Part shown: positions 19,340 to 28,314 of the stretch, one piece after another
Numbering within the stretch: the stretch's first letter is position 1
How the letters are laid out: every line of letters begins with the position of its first letter
Assembly: GCF_015767245.1 (NCBI RefSeq)
Contig: NZ_JADOTV010000003.1
Coordinates: 62,001-126,000, forward strand
DNA from: Aureivirga sp. CE67
GTDB lineage: Bacteria > Bacteroidota > Bacteroidia > Flavobacteriales > Flavobacteriaceae
Reading direction: 5' to 3'
Length of the DNA stretch: 64,000 bases
Notes under the pieces: model-generated
Database searches by the model: none
What the model was told of the DNA's origin: nothing
The model's input: only the letters and a program-made list of their open reading frames with translations
Program-made: the position numbers and the translations under genes

Positions 19340-21580
19340 TTATTCTTTAATAAACTTCTCTGTCATTGTATTGTTTTTAGAGTCTGAAATATTCAAAAAA
19401 TACACACCTTTTTCAAGTGATATAATATTAATATTTTGAGTTTCTTTAGTTTTCAAAACCGTTCTTCCAGTTAGATCAACAATACTAATTTGAGAAATAT
19501 CTAGATCTGTATTAATCCTAATTTTGTTTTTTGCAGGGTTTGGTAAAATTGAAAATTCATGTATTACTTCTTCTTCAATATTAATTATCTCTGGACAATA
19601 TTCTTCAATATCAAATATATATTCACCATTTTCTATTATAACAATACTTAAAGCCTCTCCATTCCAATATAAGCTTGATAAAACCTCACATGGTATTTCT
19701 AAGCTCTGTAATTCTGAATTATTTTTGATTTCTAATCTAGTTACATTAATAGTTAAAGCATTTAATTTTATATCTTCAATTTTAGTGTTATTAATTACTA
19801 GTCCAAATTCTGAATACCATATATCAAAATCATGTGGTACTTCATTCACCTCTTCTAAAGCATCTAAATCTAGTGTTGTCAACGATTCCTCACCATTAAT
19901 ATTAATACCAACAGACTTTTTTAATGACTCAAAATTAACTTCCTCAATCTCTTCATTACCTGATATTTGCATAAAATCTTTAAATTCTAATATAGAAGAA
20001 AAATTGATTTTCTTTAATCCTGAATTGTTTTCTATTCTATTACTATCAAATAAATAATCATCTACATTTGTTAACTCATTAAGATTTTGGAAATTAATTT
20101 CTTCTAGATTTTCATTACCTATGAATTTTACATTTCCAATAAAATTAAGATTTGGAAGATTTAAAACTGAATTATCAATAAAATTATTTTCACTTATTTC
20201 AAAGAACAACTCAACTTCTTCTAGATTGGGAATATTAATAGATGCTATAGAATTTTGATCAAATAATAAATATGTAATTTTTTTTAAATCAGGTAAATCT
20301 AAATTCATTCCATTACCATTATCAATAATATCTAGTTCACTTTCAATTCCATTTTCAAAATTTAAAATAGTTAAATTCTCTAATAAAGGATTATGACTAA
20401 TTCTAATAGTATTCGAAGTTATTTTATCAAATCCTCCAATTGTAAAAATCTTTAAGGAACTATTGTTATAAACTTCAGGACCTGGACTACCTCCATAATA
20501 ATGATCATTATTTGTCAATTCTACATCTGAAATAGTACTGCTGTTTGAAGCAATATTTATAGTTTCTAATGCATTATTATCTCTAATATTAATTCCGTGA
20601 AGTTCTGTCACATTACTTAAACCTATTTCGTTTAATAATGCATTACCAGCAATTGTAATACCTCCTTGTAAATCAGTAATAGATTCTGAATTAATAGAAA
20701 CTAACTCATTATTATCATTAATAATTAGATTTCCATTTATAGCATTTAAATTAGTGAAATTTATAGACTGAACAGAAGCATTATCCGTAATTTCAATAGC
20801 TCCTATTTCAGAGCCAATAATTTCGGAAAAATCAATTGTATCAATTTCAGGATTATTGATTATTTTAATTTGACTATTAATTTTATTAATTAAATTTAGT
20901 TCATAAAGGTTAGTATTGTTTGTAATGATTAATTCATCAATAATCAAATTATCATTAGTAATACTTAATGAGGTCATCGACTCATTTGCATCGATTTCAA
21001 ATTTTTGTATGGAAATACCAGTATCAAAAATCATACTACTTAAATTATCATTATTTCTAATCGTAATATTTCCATCAAAGTTTTGCAAAGATTGAATAGA
21101 ACCAGCATGGTGTAATAAAGAATTCCCCTCAATTAATATATCACCTTCAATTGATATAATATTTTGAAGTACTTCTAAATCTAATATGTGATCATTATCT
21201 TTAATTATTAAATCACCATTAATTTCTGTAAACGGTATAAATATATCTTCAAGGGCATTATTTTTAATTTCTAACCCACCAATAGAAGTGAAATTTAACC
21301 CATCGAAATTTTCAAAAAGTGAATTATTTAAAATGATTAATTTCCCTGTAACAGTAGAAATATTATTTAGACCATTAAAATTTAAAATCTCAGAATTAGA
21401 ATCTGAAATAATTTTCAATTCACCAGAAATCTCTGTACAATTAGGATAATCAATGATAAATTGATCTATATCTTCTTGAGAATTTAAGGTAACATCCCCA
21501 TCAGGACATTGAGCAAAAGAGTTAAAACTAAAAATAGAAAAAAGAGCAATAAGCAATTTTTTTGGAGTATTTTTTTTCAT
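19340..21580 (-). CDS. Secreted L-domain/LRR-like T9SS protein (cluster member 3)
   Basis: 746 residues, the longest of the cluster. The signal peptide and head are almost identical to those of member 2 (over 159 bp, 21437-21595, I count two base differences). A long series of beta-solenoid repeats follows (for example ITDLQGGITIAGNALLNEI), then the T9SS tail ILPNPAKNK ... GVYFLNISDSKN. The length difference to the other members comes from the number of repeats in the middle. Predicted surface protein of unknown ligand. It has its own terminator downstream, so it is probably transcribed alone. Confidence 0.85.
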   Translation of the reverse strand: MKKNTPKKLLIALFSIFSFNSFAQCPDGDVTLNSQEDIDQFIIDYPNCTEISGELKIISDSNSEILNFNGLNNISTVTGKLIILNNSLFENFDGLNFTSIGGLEIKNNALEDIFIPFTEINGDLIIKDNDHILDLEVLQNIISIEGDILIEGNSLLHHAGSIQSLQNFDGNITIRNNDNLSSMIFDTGISIQKFEIDANESMTSLSITNDNLIIDELIITNNTNLYELNLINKINSQIKIINNPEIDTIDFSEIIGSEIGAIEITDNASVQSINFTNLNAINGNLIINDNNELVSINSESITDLQGGITIAGNALLNEIGLSNVTELHGINIRDNNALETINIASNSSTISDVELTNNDHYYGGSPGPEVYNNSSLKIFTIGGFDKITSNTIRISHNPLLENLTILNFENGIESELDIIDNGNGMNLDLPDLKKITYLLFDQNSIASINIPNLEEVELFFEISENNFIDNSVLNLPNLNFIGNVKFIGNENLEEINFQNLNELTNVDDYLFDSNRIENNSGLKKINFSSILEFKDFMQISGNEEIEEVNFESLKKSVGININGEESLTTLDLDALEEVNEVPHDFDIWYSEFGLVINNTKIEDIKLNALTINVTRLEIKNNSELQSLEIPCEVLSSLYWNGEALSIVIIENGEYIFDIEEYCPEIINIEEEVIHEFSILPNPAKNKIRINTDLDISQISIVDLTGRTVLKTKETQNINIISLEKGVYFLNISDSKNNTMTEKFIKE

Positions 21581-21684
21581 AAAATTAATTTTTAAAATAT
21601 TTTTTTATAAATATAAATCATATTTAGTTAAAAAAACACTATAAACACAATTATATTCAATATTAAGTATTTTTACGTAATAAA

Positions 21685-21711
21685 AAAGCGATTAACTATG
21701 TTAATCGCTTT
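21685..21711 (-). terminator. Cluster-type terminator after L-domain gene 4
   Basis: A 12-bp perfect stem (21685-21696 with 21700-21711), loop of three; same stem and loop sequence as the terminator after member 2. Confidence 0.8.
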
Positions 21712-21726
21712 AGATAAATTAATTTA

Positions 21727-22911
21727 TTATTCTTTAATAAACTTCTCTGTTATTATATTATTTCTAGAATTAAAAATCTTTATAAAATAAATTCCATTTT
21801 CTAAATTTTGAACATTTATTTGATCAGTATTATATTTTTGAATAATTTTCTTACCGGTAATATCGAATATTTCGATTTTAGAAATTTGTTTCTCAGTCTG
21901 AATTGAAATCGTATTCTTTGCTGGATTTGGTTTAATAGAAAACTGTAACTTACTTTCTTCATTTACATCTAAAATCTCAGGACATATTTCAATCACACTA
22001 CTACACCCTTCTTTATTCTCATAAAAATAAAGGTCTGTATCAATAGAATTCCAATAAAGACCAGATAATAAAGGACAATAGAAATCACATTCACTCAACT
22101 GATTATTAGATATAACATTAATTAACTTTGCATCATTCAAATTTGAAAGATTCAAATCTACAACATCATTATTATTAATAAATTCAAACTTATTCACAGA
22201 TTCAAGTATTGAAAAATTAGAATGATAGTGGTGATTATTATCCTTAATATAGATATTATTAGCAGACACTAGTTTTGGGAAAATAATTTGATCATATTCA
22301 GAATTATTATCCATTATAAAATTATTGTCTTCAATATTCACATCGTTTACACTTATCAAATCTGGAAATGATGTAGCTATAAGTTGTATATTATTTTTAA
22401 AAACAACACTACCCGTAACCATCTCTAAATCAAAAAAATCAAAACTAAATTCATATTCGGAAGAATTATTTTCTATAAAAATATTATTTATTGTATTTGG
22501 CCCACTCAATGAAATAATTTCTAATGTATCATTATTTTTAATTACTATTTCATTTATATTGACTATTTCAAATATCTCGATTGTGACTAGACCATCATTA
22601 TTATCAAGTATTATTTTATCTACACTAGTTAATGCATCTAAGAAAAATTCATCTCTATTTGTATTTTTCAGTATTAAATCTCCATTTATTGAAGTAATCT
22701 GATTAAAATGGTTAAAATAATCATATGCATTATCCCCATCAATTATTAAATCTCCATTTATTTCAGTACAATCGGGATAAATAGAATTAAAGTTTGCTGT
22801 TTCTTCTGCTGTAGTTAAAATTACATCTCCTTCTGGACATTGAGCAAAAGTAAATTTAGAAAATAAAATTACACTTGCTAATAGCAATAGTTTTTTTGAA
22901 AAAAATTTCAT
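21727..22911 (-). CDS. Secreted L-domain/LRR-like T9SS protein (cluster member 4)
   Basis: 394 residues, the shortest complete member. The signal peptide ends FTFAQ and the head is CPEGDVILTTAEETANF, divergent from members 2 and 3. The repeats are fewer. The tail (IKPNPAKNT ... GIYFIKIFNSRN) is almost identical to that of member 2, also at the DNA level. Predicted to be exported through T9SS. The different pairing of shared heads and shared tails among the cluster members is discussed as a finding. Confidence 0.85.
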   Translation of the reverse strand: MKFFSKKLLLLASVILFSKFTFAQCPEGDVILTTAEETANFNSIYPDCTEINGDLIIDGDNAYDYFNHFNQITSINGDLILKNTNRDEFFLDALTSVDKIILDNNDGLVTIEIFEIVNINEIVIKNNDTLEIISLSGPNTINNIFIENNSSEYEFSFDFFDLEMVTGSVVFKNNIQLIATSFPDLISVNDVNIEDNNFIMDNNSEYDQIIFPKLVSANNIYIKDNNHHYHSNFSILESVNKFEFINNNDVVDLNLSNLNDAKLINVISNNQLSECDFYCPLLSGLYWNSIDTDLYFYENKEGCSSVIEICPEILDVNEESKLQFSIKPNPAKNTISIQTEKQISKIEIFDITGKKIIQKYNTDQINVQNLENGIYFIKIFNSRNNIITEKFIKE

Positions 22912-22980
22912 ATTTGTTTTTTTAAATTTTCAAGACAAATATAATATTTTAACATTATTACTAAATTATTTAAAATTAAA

Positions 22981-23007
22981 AAAGCGATTAATAATATTAA
23001 TCGCTTT
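22981..23007 (-). terminator. Cluster-type terminator after L-domain gene 5
   Basis: A 12-bp perfect stem (22981-22992 with 22996-23007) built on AAAGCGATTAAT; a variant of the stem found after members 2, 3 and 4. Confidence 0.78.
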
Positions 23008-23028
23008 AGAATAATTAATTTTCTATTA

Positions 23029-24471
23029 CTATCCTTTAATAAATTTATCTGTTAATATATTATTATTAGTATCAAAAACCTTAATTATATAAATACCATT
23101 CTTTAAGTTTTCGATTTTTATACTTTTCGATTTTAATTTCTCCAAAACTTGTTTACCAGTTATTTCCAAAACTTGAATTTTAGAAATATCATTTTTTGAT
23201 TGAATTGAAATATAATCTTTTACTGGATTTGGAAATAATATAATTAAATTTTCAATATTTTCTTCTTCAATTCCAATTTGTGGGCATAAATCCGAAATAT
23301 CATTTAAAAAACTACTGTTATTCTGAAAATATAAATCATCTTCAATAGTATTTGTATTTAACGCTTCAAAAATTGAACAATCAATCGTACAATTAGTCAA
23401 CGAAGGATTTTCTTCGATTCTAATACTTTCGACTGAATTTAGATTTGAAAATAAAATATCTTCCAATTTATTATTGTCTTTAATATGTAAATCTAAAGGA
23501 ATATAACCTGGATAATCTCCTGTGATTTCAGCTAAATTCCCAAATTCAATTTTTTCTAAATTTAAATTTCCTTCTACTTTAATTGGACCTATTTCAGTAA
23601 CATTATTAAAAGTTATATTTTTCAATTCATTATTATTTTCAATAACAGTTCTGTGAATTGAGTTTAAGTTTTGTGTTTTTATTTCAACTAAATTCAAATT
23701 TTCTTCAATAGTTAAAATATAAGTTGAGGTAATTGAATTTAAATCTAGACTCAACATAGATTCATTTGAGATAAAATCAAAGTCTTCAACAGTTTCTAAA
23801 GAACTAATATTAAGTAAAATTAAAGAATCATTTTTATGTACAGTAAAATCATCAGCTGTGGTCAAACTCGGAAAATTCACAGCATTAAGTTCATCATTTT
23901 GATAAATTTGAATATTATTTGTAGAATTTTCTAGGCTTAAAAAGGTTAGAGATTCTAAATTATCATTATTTCCAATTAATAAATTATAAACTGTAGAAAG
24001 ATCAAATAAATTTAAAGTATTCAGAGAAGCATTTCCATAAATATCAATTTCATTTGCAGACTCTAGACCAGTAGCATTTATTTTTTCAAGATTTGGATTT
24101 AACCTAATAAAAAGATCATTTAAATTTTCGGAGTTTAATGAAATTTCGGTCAATTGCGCATTATTCGTAATTTTCAAAAATCCTGAAACTGTTTCTAAAT
24201 TAGATAATTCATCTAAAACTGTAATGGAAGTGTTGGAAATGAAAAGGTTTCCTCCAATTGATGTGATATTTTGAAGTGGTTCTAAGGTCGTGATATCCTC
24301 GCCCGAAATTGTTAAGTTCCCTGATAGTTCCGTACATTCAGCATAATTTGTAGAAAAAGAATTAATCTCAGCTTGACTAGACAAATTTATATTAGGATCA
24401 TCACATTGACTAAAAGAATAAATTGGAATCGAAAGTAAGATTAGCGCTTTTTTAAAATAATTTTTTTACAT
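23029..24471 (-). pseudogene. L-domain/LRR-like T9SS protein (cluster member 5) with stop codon right after ATG
   Basis: The coding frame continues upstream of the first conventional non-ATG start (TTG at 24384) through a normal signal peptide (KNYFKKALILLSIPIYSFSQC) to codon 2. The only well-placed ATG (24469-24471) is followed at once by TAA, where the paralogues have AAA. The rest of the frame (480 codons) is intact, with L-domain-like repeats and a T9SS tail (LFPNPVKDY ... GIYIIKVFDTNN). Initiation at the TTG would give a cytosolic protein without signal peptide, so it is either a recently silenced gene, uses a rare start codon, or reflects a base error in an A-rich run. The lack of further damage suggests a recent or apparent lesion. 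Confidence 0.65.
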
Positions 24472-24554
24472 ATTTGTAGTAATTAATTTCAATCAAAACT
24501 ACATTTATGGTTAAATATAAAAACTAACAAAAAAGACAAAATATTGTAAAAAAA

Positions 24555-24584
24555 AGACATTCCACTAATAAAAGTGAAATGTCT
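24555..24584 (-). terminator. Terminator after the metallophosphoesterase gene
   Basis: An 11-base stem with one mismatch (24555-24565 with 24574-24584) followed on the minus strand by a long T-run, 36 bases after the stop codon. Confidence 0.65.
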
Positions 24585-24620
24585 ATAAATATTTGTTAAA
24601 GTTTATTATAACTAATTCTT

Positions 24621-25868
24621 TTAACTCAACTCAATAACCGTAATTTCTGGCCAAATTCCAACTCTTCCTGGAAAACCTAAAAATCCAAATCCACGGTTTA
24701 CATAAAGAAATTGATTTTTTTCTTCATAAAGTCCTGCCCATCTTGGATAGATAAATTTCGAAGGACTCCATTTAAATCCAGGAATTTCAATTCCAAATTG
24801 CATTCCATGTGTATGCCCAGATAAAGTCAGATCAATATGTGTTTGGTGCTCTAAAACTTTTTCATCCCAATGTGTTGGGTCATGTGACATAAGAATTTTA
24901 AAACTATCATTTTCTGTATTGGTAAGAGCTTTGTCTAAATCTCCAATTTTTGGAAATCTTCCTAAACTCCCCCAATTCTCCACACCAACAATATCGATAA
25001 ACGCTCCATCTTTATGAATTCTTCTACTTTCATTGTTTAGTAATTGGAAATCCATTTTTTCATGTTGTTGAAAAAGAAGTTGCATATTCTGCTCTTTTGC
25101 TTCTTTAGTTCCCCAATCTTTATAATCTCCATAATCATGGTTTCCTAAACAAGAAAATTTCCCAAATTTCGAATTAATAGATTTAAAAACATCCACATAT
25201 TCTGTAATTTCTCTTGCATCATTATTTACTAAATCTCCAGTAAAAAATACAGCATCCGGATTTTGTGCATTGATTAAATCAATTCCTCTTTGCACATCTT
25301 CCTTACTATCAAAACTTCCTGCATGTACATCTGAAATATGTACAATTTTGAATCCTTTGAAAGCATCTGGTAAATTCTTTAGTTTCAGATTTACATTTTT
25401 TACAGTATAACGATATTTTCCTTTTGAAATTCCATAAATCATAGAAGCAAAAGGAACCGAAGCAGCTAAAAGTCCTAATTGACCAATAAATTTTCTTCGT
25501 TCTTTAAGTGTTACTTTCTTTTCTCCTTTTTTTCTTTTTATTATTAAATAAATATATTTTATGTATCTGTATATATCATAATTAAACAGATATAATGCTA
25601 GTAGTATTTTAAAAATAAAAAAGGATATAAAAACACCAGTTGTAATGTTCTTAAAAATCGAAGCATTGAATGATTCATTTTTTAAAACAAATCTTAATAA
25701 GTAAATATTTATAACTCCAACATAAGCTATAATTCCAAAAATCACATATAAATATTGAAAAACACGCTTTGACAACGTGCTTTTCAATAATCTATGGTAA
25801 ACTCTTAATATATAAATATCGATTCCTAGAAAAACTAGTAAAAAAGCGATAAAAAATAATAATTCCAT
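24621..25868 (-). CDS. Membrane-anchored metallophosphoesterase (YkuE/YaeI-like)
   Basis: 415 residues. The first ~155 residues contain about five hydrophobic helices. The rest is a calcineurin-like phosphoesterase domain with the metal-binding motifs in order: HISDVHAGSFD, FFTGDLVNND, LGNHDYGDY and LSGHTHGMQ. Related proteins hydrolyse lipid or nucleotide phosphates at the membrane; the substrate here is unknown. It begins 2 bases after the proline dehydrogenase stop codon, so the two are very likely co-transcribed. Confidence 0.87.
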   Translation of the reverse strand: MELLFFIAFLLVFLGIDIYILRVYHRLLKSTLSKRVFQYLYVIFGIIAYVGVINIYLLRFVLKNESFNASIFKNITTGVFISFFIFKILLALYLFNYDIYRYIKYIYLIIKRKKGEKKVTLKERRKFIGQLGLLAASVPFASMIYGISKGKYRYTVKNVNLKLKNLPDAFKGFKIVHISDVHAGSFDSKEDVQRGIDLINAQNPDAVFFTGDLVNNDAREITEYVDVFKSINSKFGKFSCLGNHDYGDYKDWGTKEAKEQNMQLLFQQHEKMDFQLLNNESRRIHKDGAFIDIVGVENWGSLGRFPKIGDLDKALTNTENDSFKILMSHDPTHWDEKVLEHQTHIDLTLSGHTHGMQFGIEIPGFKWSPSKFIYPRWAGLYEEKNQFLYVNRGFGFLGFPGRVGIWPEITVIELS

Positions 25869-25870
25869 TC

Positions 25871-27040
25871 TTACATTTTTCTTCTTTCTCTCTCTGTCTT
25901 CAATAAGTTAAGCTCTCTACTTGTTTGCCCAGCAACAGAAGTATTTTCTTCAGCTCTACGAATCAAGTATGGCATCACATCACGAACAGGTCCAAACGGA
26001 AGATACTTTGCAACATTATATTGATGAGCAGCCAAATTATAAGAAATATGATCACTCATTCCATAAAGTTGTCCAAAGAATACTCTTTTATCATCGTGTT
26101 TCACACCTGCTTTGTTCATTAATTCCATTAAAAGATAAGAGCTATCTTCATTATGTGTTCCAGCAAAAATTGACATCATGTCTAAATTTTCAAACATATA
26201 AGTCATTACACTGTTATACATATTATCCGTATCTGGTTTTGTAGCACAGATTGGATCTTTATATCCCATTTCTTGAGCTCTTTCTCTTTCCTTCTCCATG
26301 TATGCACCACGAACAATTTTCATACCAATATAAAATCCTTGCTCTTTAGCTCTTCCATGTAATTCTTTTAAATAATCTAAACGATCCCAACGGTAACATT
26401 GAAGTGTATTGAAAACGATAGCTTGCTCTTTATTATATTTCACCATCATTTCTTCTACTAAATCATCTGCTGCATCTTGCATCCAAGTTTCTTCTCCATC
26501 AATCAAAATAGGAATTCCTGCATCATGACATGCTTTACAAACAGTATCATATCTATTCACAACAACTTCCCATTCTTTTTTCTCAGCATCTGTTAATTCT
26601 TTTCCTTCTGTGATTTTTTGATATAAAGCAAATCTTCCAAATCCAGTTGGTTTAAATACAACAAAAGGAATATTTTTTTTGTCTTGTGCGAATTTGATAA
26701 TTTTTAACGTAATATTCATAGCATTATCAAACTGTTCTTCTTCCTCTTTTCCTTCTACAGAATAATCTAAAACAGAACAAACATTTCCTTTTTCATACAT
26801 TTTATCCATTACAGGTAGACAATCATCTTCTGTTACTCCTCCACAAAAATGATCAAAAACAGTTGTCCTAATCAAACCTTCAACTGGTAATTTTGCTTTT
26901 AAAGCAAAGTTTGTTAAAGAAGTTCCTATTTTCACTAATGATTCTTTTTGAATCATGTTAAATAAAAAGTAAGCTCTGTTTAACTCAGAATCAGACTTTA
27001 ATTTGAACGCTACCTCTGTGTTGTTAAAAATTCTATCCAT
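25871..27040 (-). CDS. Proline dehydrogenase (FAD-dependent)
   Basis: 389 residues, a stand-alone PRODH beta/alpha barrel. Typical pieces are FVVFKPTGFGRF, GMKIVRGAYMEKER, and near the end PYLIRRAEENTSV, where the RRxxEN motif contacts proline. It oxidises proline to pyrroline-5-carboxylate and passes electrons to the respiratory chain; the second enzyme (P5C dehydrogenase) is not in the window. It is the first gene of a two-gene unit with the metallophosphoesterase and is divergent from aroB. Confidence 0.92.
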   Translation of the reverse strand: MDRIFNNTEVAFKLKSDSELNRAYFLFNMIQKESLVKIGTSLTNFALKAKLPVEGLIRTTVFDHFCGGVTEDDCLPVMDKMYEKGNVCSVLDYSVEGKEEEEQFDNAMNITLKIIKFAQDKKNIPFVVFKPTGFGRFALYQKITEGKELTDAEKKEWEVVVNRYDTVCKACHDAGIPILIDGEETWMQDAADDLVEEMMVKYNKEQAIVFNTLQCYRWDRLDYLKELHGRAKEQGFYIGMKIVRGAYMEKERERAQEMGYKDPICATKPDTDNMYNSVMTYMFENLDMMSIFAGTHNEDSSYLLMELMNKAGVKHDDKRVFFGQLYGMSDHISYNLAAHQYNVAKYLPFGPVRDVMPYLIRRAEENTSVAGQTSRELNLLKTERERRKM

Positions 27041-27126
27041 GTCTTAAAAAAGTTTTCACAAATATACTTACTAGCTTTGAGTTTATCAATAATTTCAACG
27101 TAATTTGCAGTGTTAAAATATAAAAT

Positions 27127-28185
27127 ATGAAAACGATTCAGGCAGTAGATTATTCGATACATTTTCAAGAGGAAGGATATAAACATTTAAATAGCTATTT
27201 AGCAAATAAAAAACCTTCTACAATTTTCATTATTGTAGACGAACATACGAATGATAATTGTTTGCCAAAGCTTCTTCAAGAAATGGCTACAGAGGCTACT
27301 TTGGAAATTATTGAAATTGAATCTGGAGAAGAAAATAAAAATCTTCAAACTTGTACGCATATTTGGGAAGCTTTTACAGAGCTAAAAGGTGATAGAAAAA
27401 GTTTGGTGATAAATCTTGGTGGAGGTGTAATTACAGATTTAGGAGGTTTCGTTGCTTCTGCTTTCAAACGTGGAATTCCATTTATAAATATTCCAACTAC
27501 TTTGCTTAGTATGGTAGATGCTTCCGTTGGAGGAAAAACAGGAGTTGATTTAGGTGTGCTGAAAAATCAAATCGGATTTTTTGCAAATCCTGAAATGGTT
27601 CTTATAGATACTTATTATTTAGGTTCAGTTCCAGATAGAGAATTACGTTCTGGACTTGCTGAGGTTATTAAATATGGATTGACTTATGATGCTAAAGTTT
27701 GGGAAGCTTTTTATGATTTAGATACTTTGGATGTTGATCATTTGATTCATAGAAGTATTGAAATTAAAAACGAAGTTGTTCTTCAAGATCCAAAAGAACA
27801 AAGTTTACGTAAAATTTTAAATTTTGGTCACACACTTGGTCATGCTATTGAATCTTATTGTTTAGATTCTGATAAGAAAGAAAATATTACACATGGAGAA
27901 GCTATTGCTCTTGGTATGATTATGGAATGTTATATTTCTAGTAAATTGCTTGACTTCCCTATGGAACTTGTAGAAAAACTAAAATCTATTTCACATAATA
28001 TTTACGGTAAAATTGAAGTAAAATCAGAAGATTATGATGGTATTCTAGATTTACTAAAACATGATAAAAAGAATGTTGGTGGAAAAGTGAATTTTGTTTT
28101 ATTAGAAAACGTTGAAAAATATAAAATCGATTGTCAGGTAGAAAATGATTTACTTGTGGAAGCTTTAGATTTTTATAGTAAATAA
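27127..28185 (+). CDS. aroB: 3-dehydroquinate synthase
   Basis: 352 residues, the normal length. Conserved NAD- and metal-site motifs are visible: NLGGGVITDLGGFVASAFKRG, the PTTLLSMVDASVGGKTGVD block, and FGHTLGHAIE with HGEAIALGM, whose histidines bind zinc. It converts DAHP to 3-dehydroquinate, the second step of the shikimate pathway, in the cytoplasm. Promoter region is shared with the divergent proline dehydrogenase gene. A dispersed repeat lies between its end and recQ. Confidence 0.96.
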   Translation: MKTIQAVDYSIHFQEEGYKHLNSYLANKKPSTIFIIVDEHTNDNCLPKLLQEMATEATLEIIEIESGEENKNLQTCTHIWEAFTELKGDRKSLVINLGGGVITDLGGFVASAFKRGIPFINIPTTLLSMVDASVGGKTGVDLGVLKNQIGFFANPEMVLIDTYYLGSVPDRELRSGLAEVIKYGLTYDAKVWEAFYDLDTLDVDHLIHRSIEIKNEVVLQDPKEQSLRKILNFGHTLGHAIESYCLDSDKKENITHGEAIALGMIMECYISSKLLDFPMELVEKLKSISHNIYGKIEVKSEDYDGILDLLKHDKKNVGGKVNFVLLENVEKYKIDCQVENDLLVEALDFYSK

Positions 28186-28205
28186 AATTAGTTATCTTTT
28201 CATTT

Positions 28206-28273
28206 GGAGACTGAGCGAAGCCGAAGTCGGATTTAAATCTAATTTTAAATTTATTAGACTTCGCTCAGTCTCC
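28206..28273. repeat. Dispersed inverted repeat (GACTGAGCGAAG type)
   Basis: Two perfect 15-base arms (GGAGACTGAGCGAAG at 28206-28220 and its complement at 28259-28273) enclose 38 bases. From memory, similar ACTGAGCGAAG/CTTCGCTCAGT units are scattered between genes in many Flavobacteriia genomes. It may also fold in the transcript between aroB and recQ. There is no T-run, so it is not a typical terminator. Confidence 0.6.
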
Positions 28274-28314
28274 GAAATAAACCAAACTGAAATAGTTATT
28301 AAAGAGAAAAATAC

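Noticed and set aside
19524-20057. 177-codon plus-strand frame inside L-domain gene 3
   Set aside because: It lies opposite the repeat region; the Ser/Ile-rich composition reflects antisense of Asn/Asp/Glu-rich repeats. A real gene with signal peptide and T9SS tail occupies the other strand.
17509-23007. CRISPR-like spacing of the repeated terminator stems
   Set aside because: The stems are 1.3-2.4 kb apart, each follows a gene end, and no cas genes are present; they are terminators copied with the genes.
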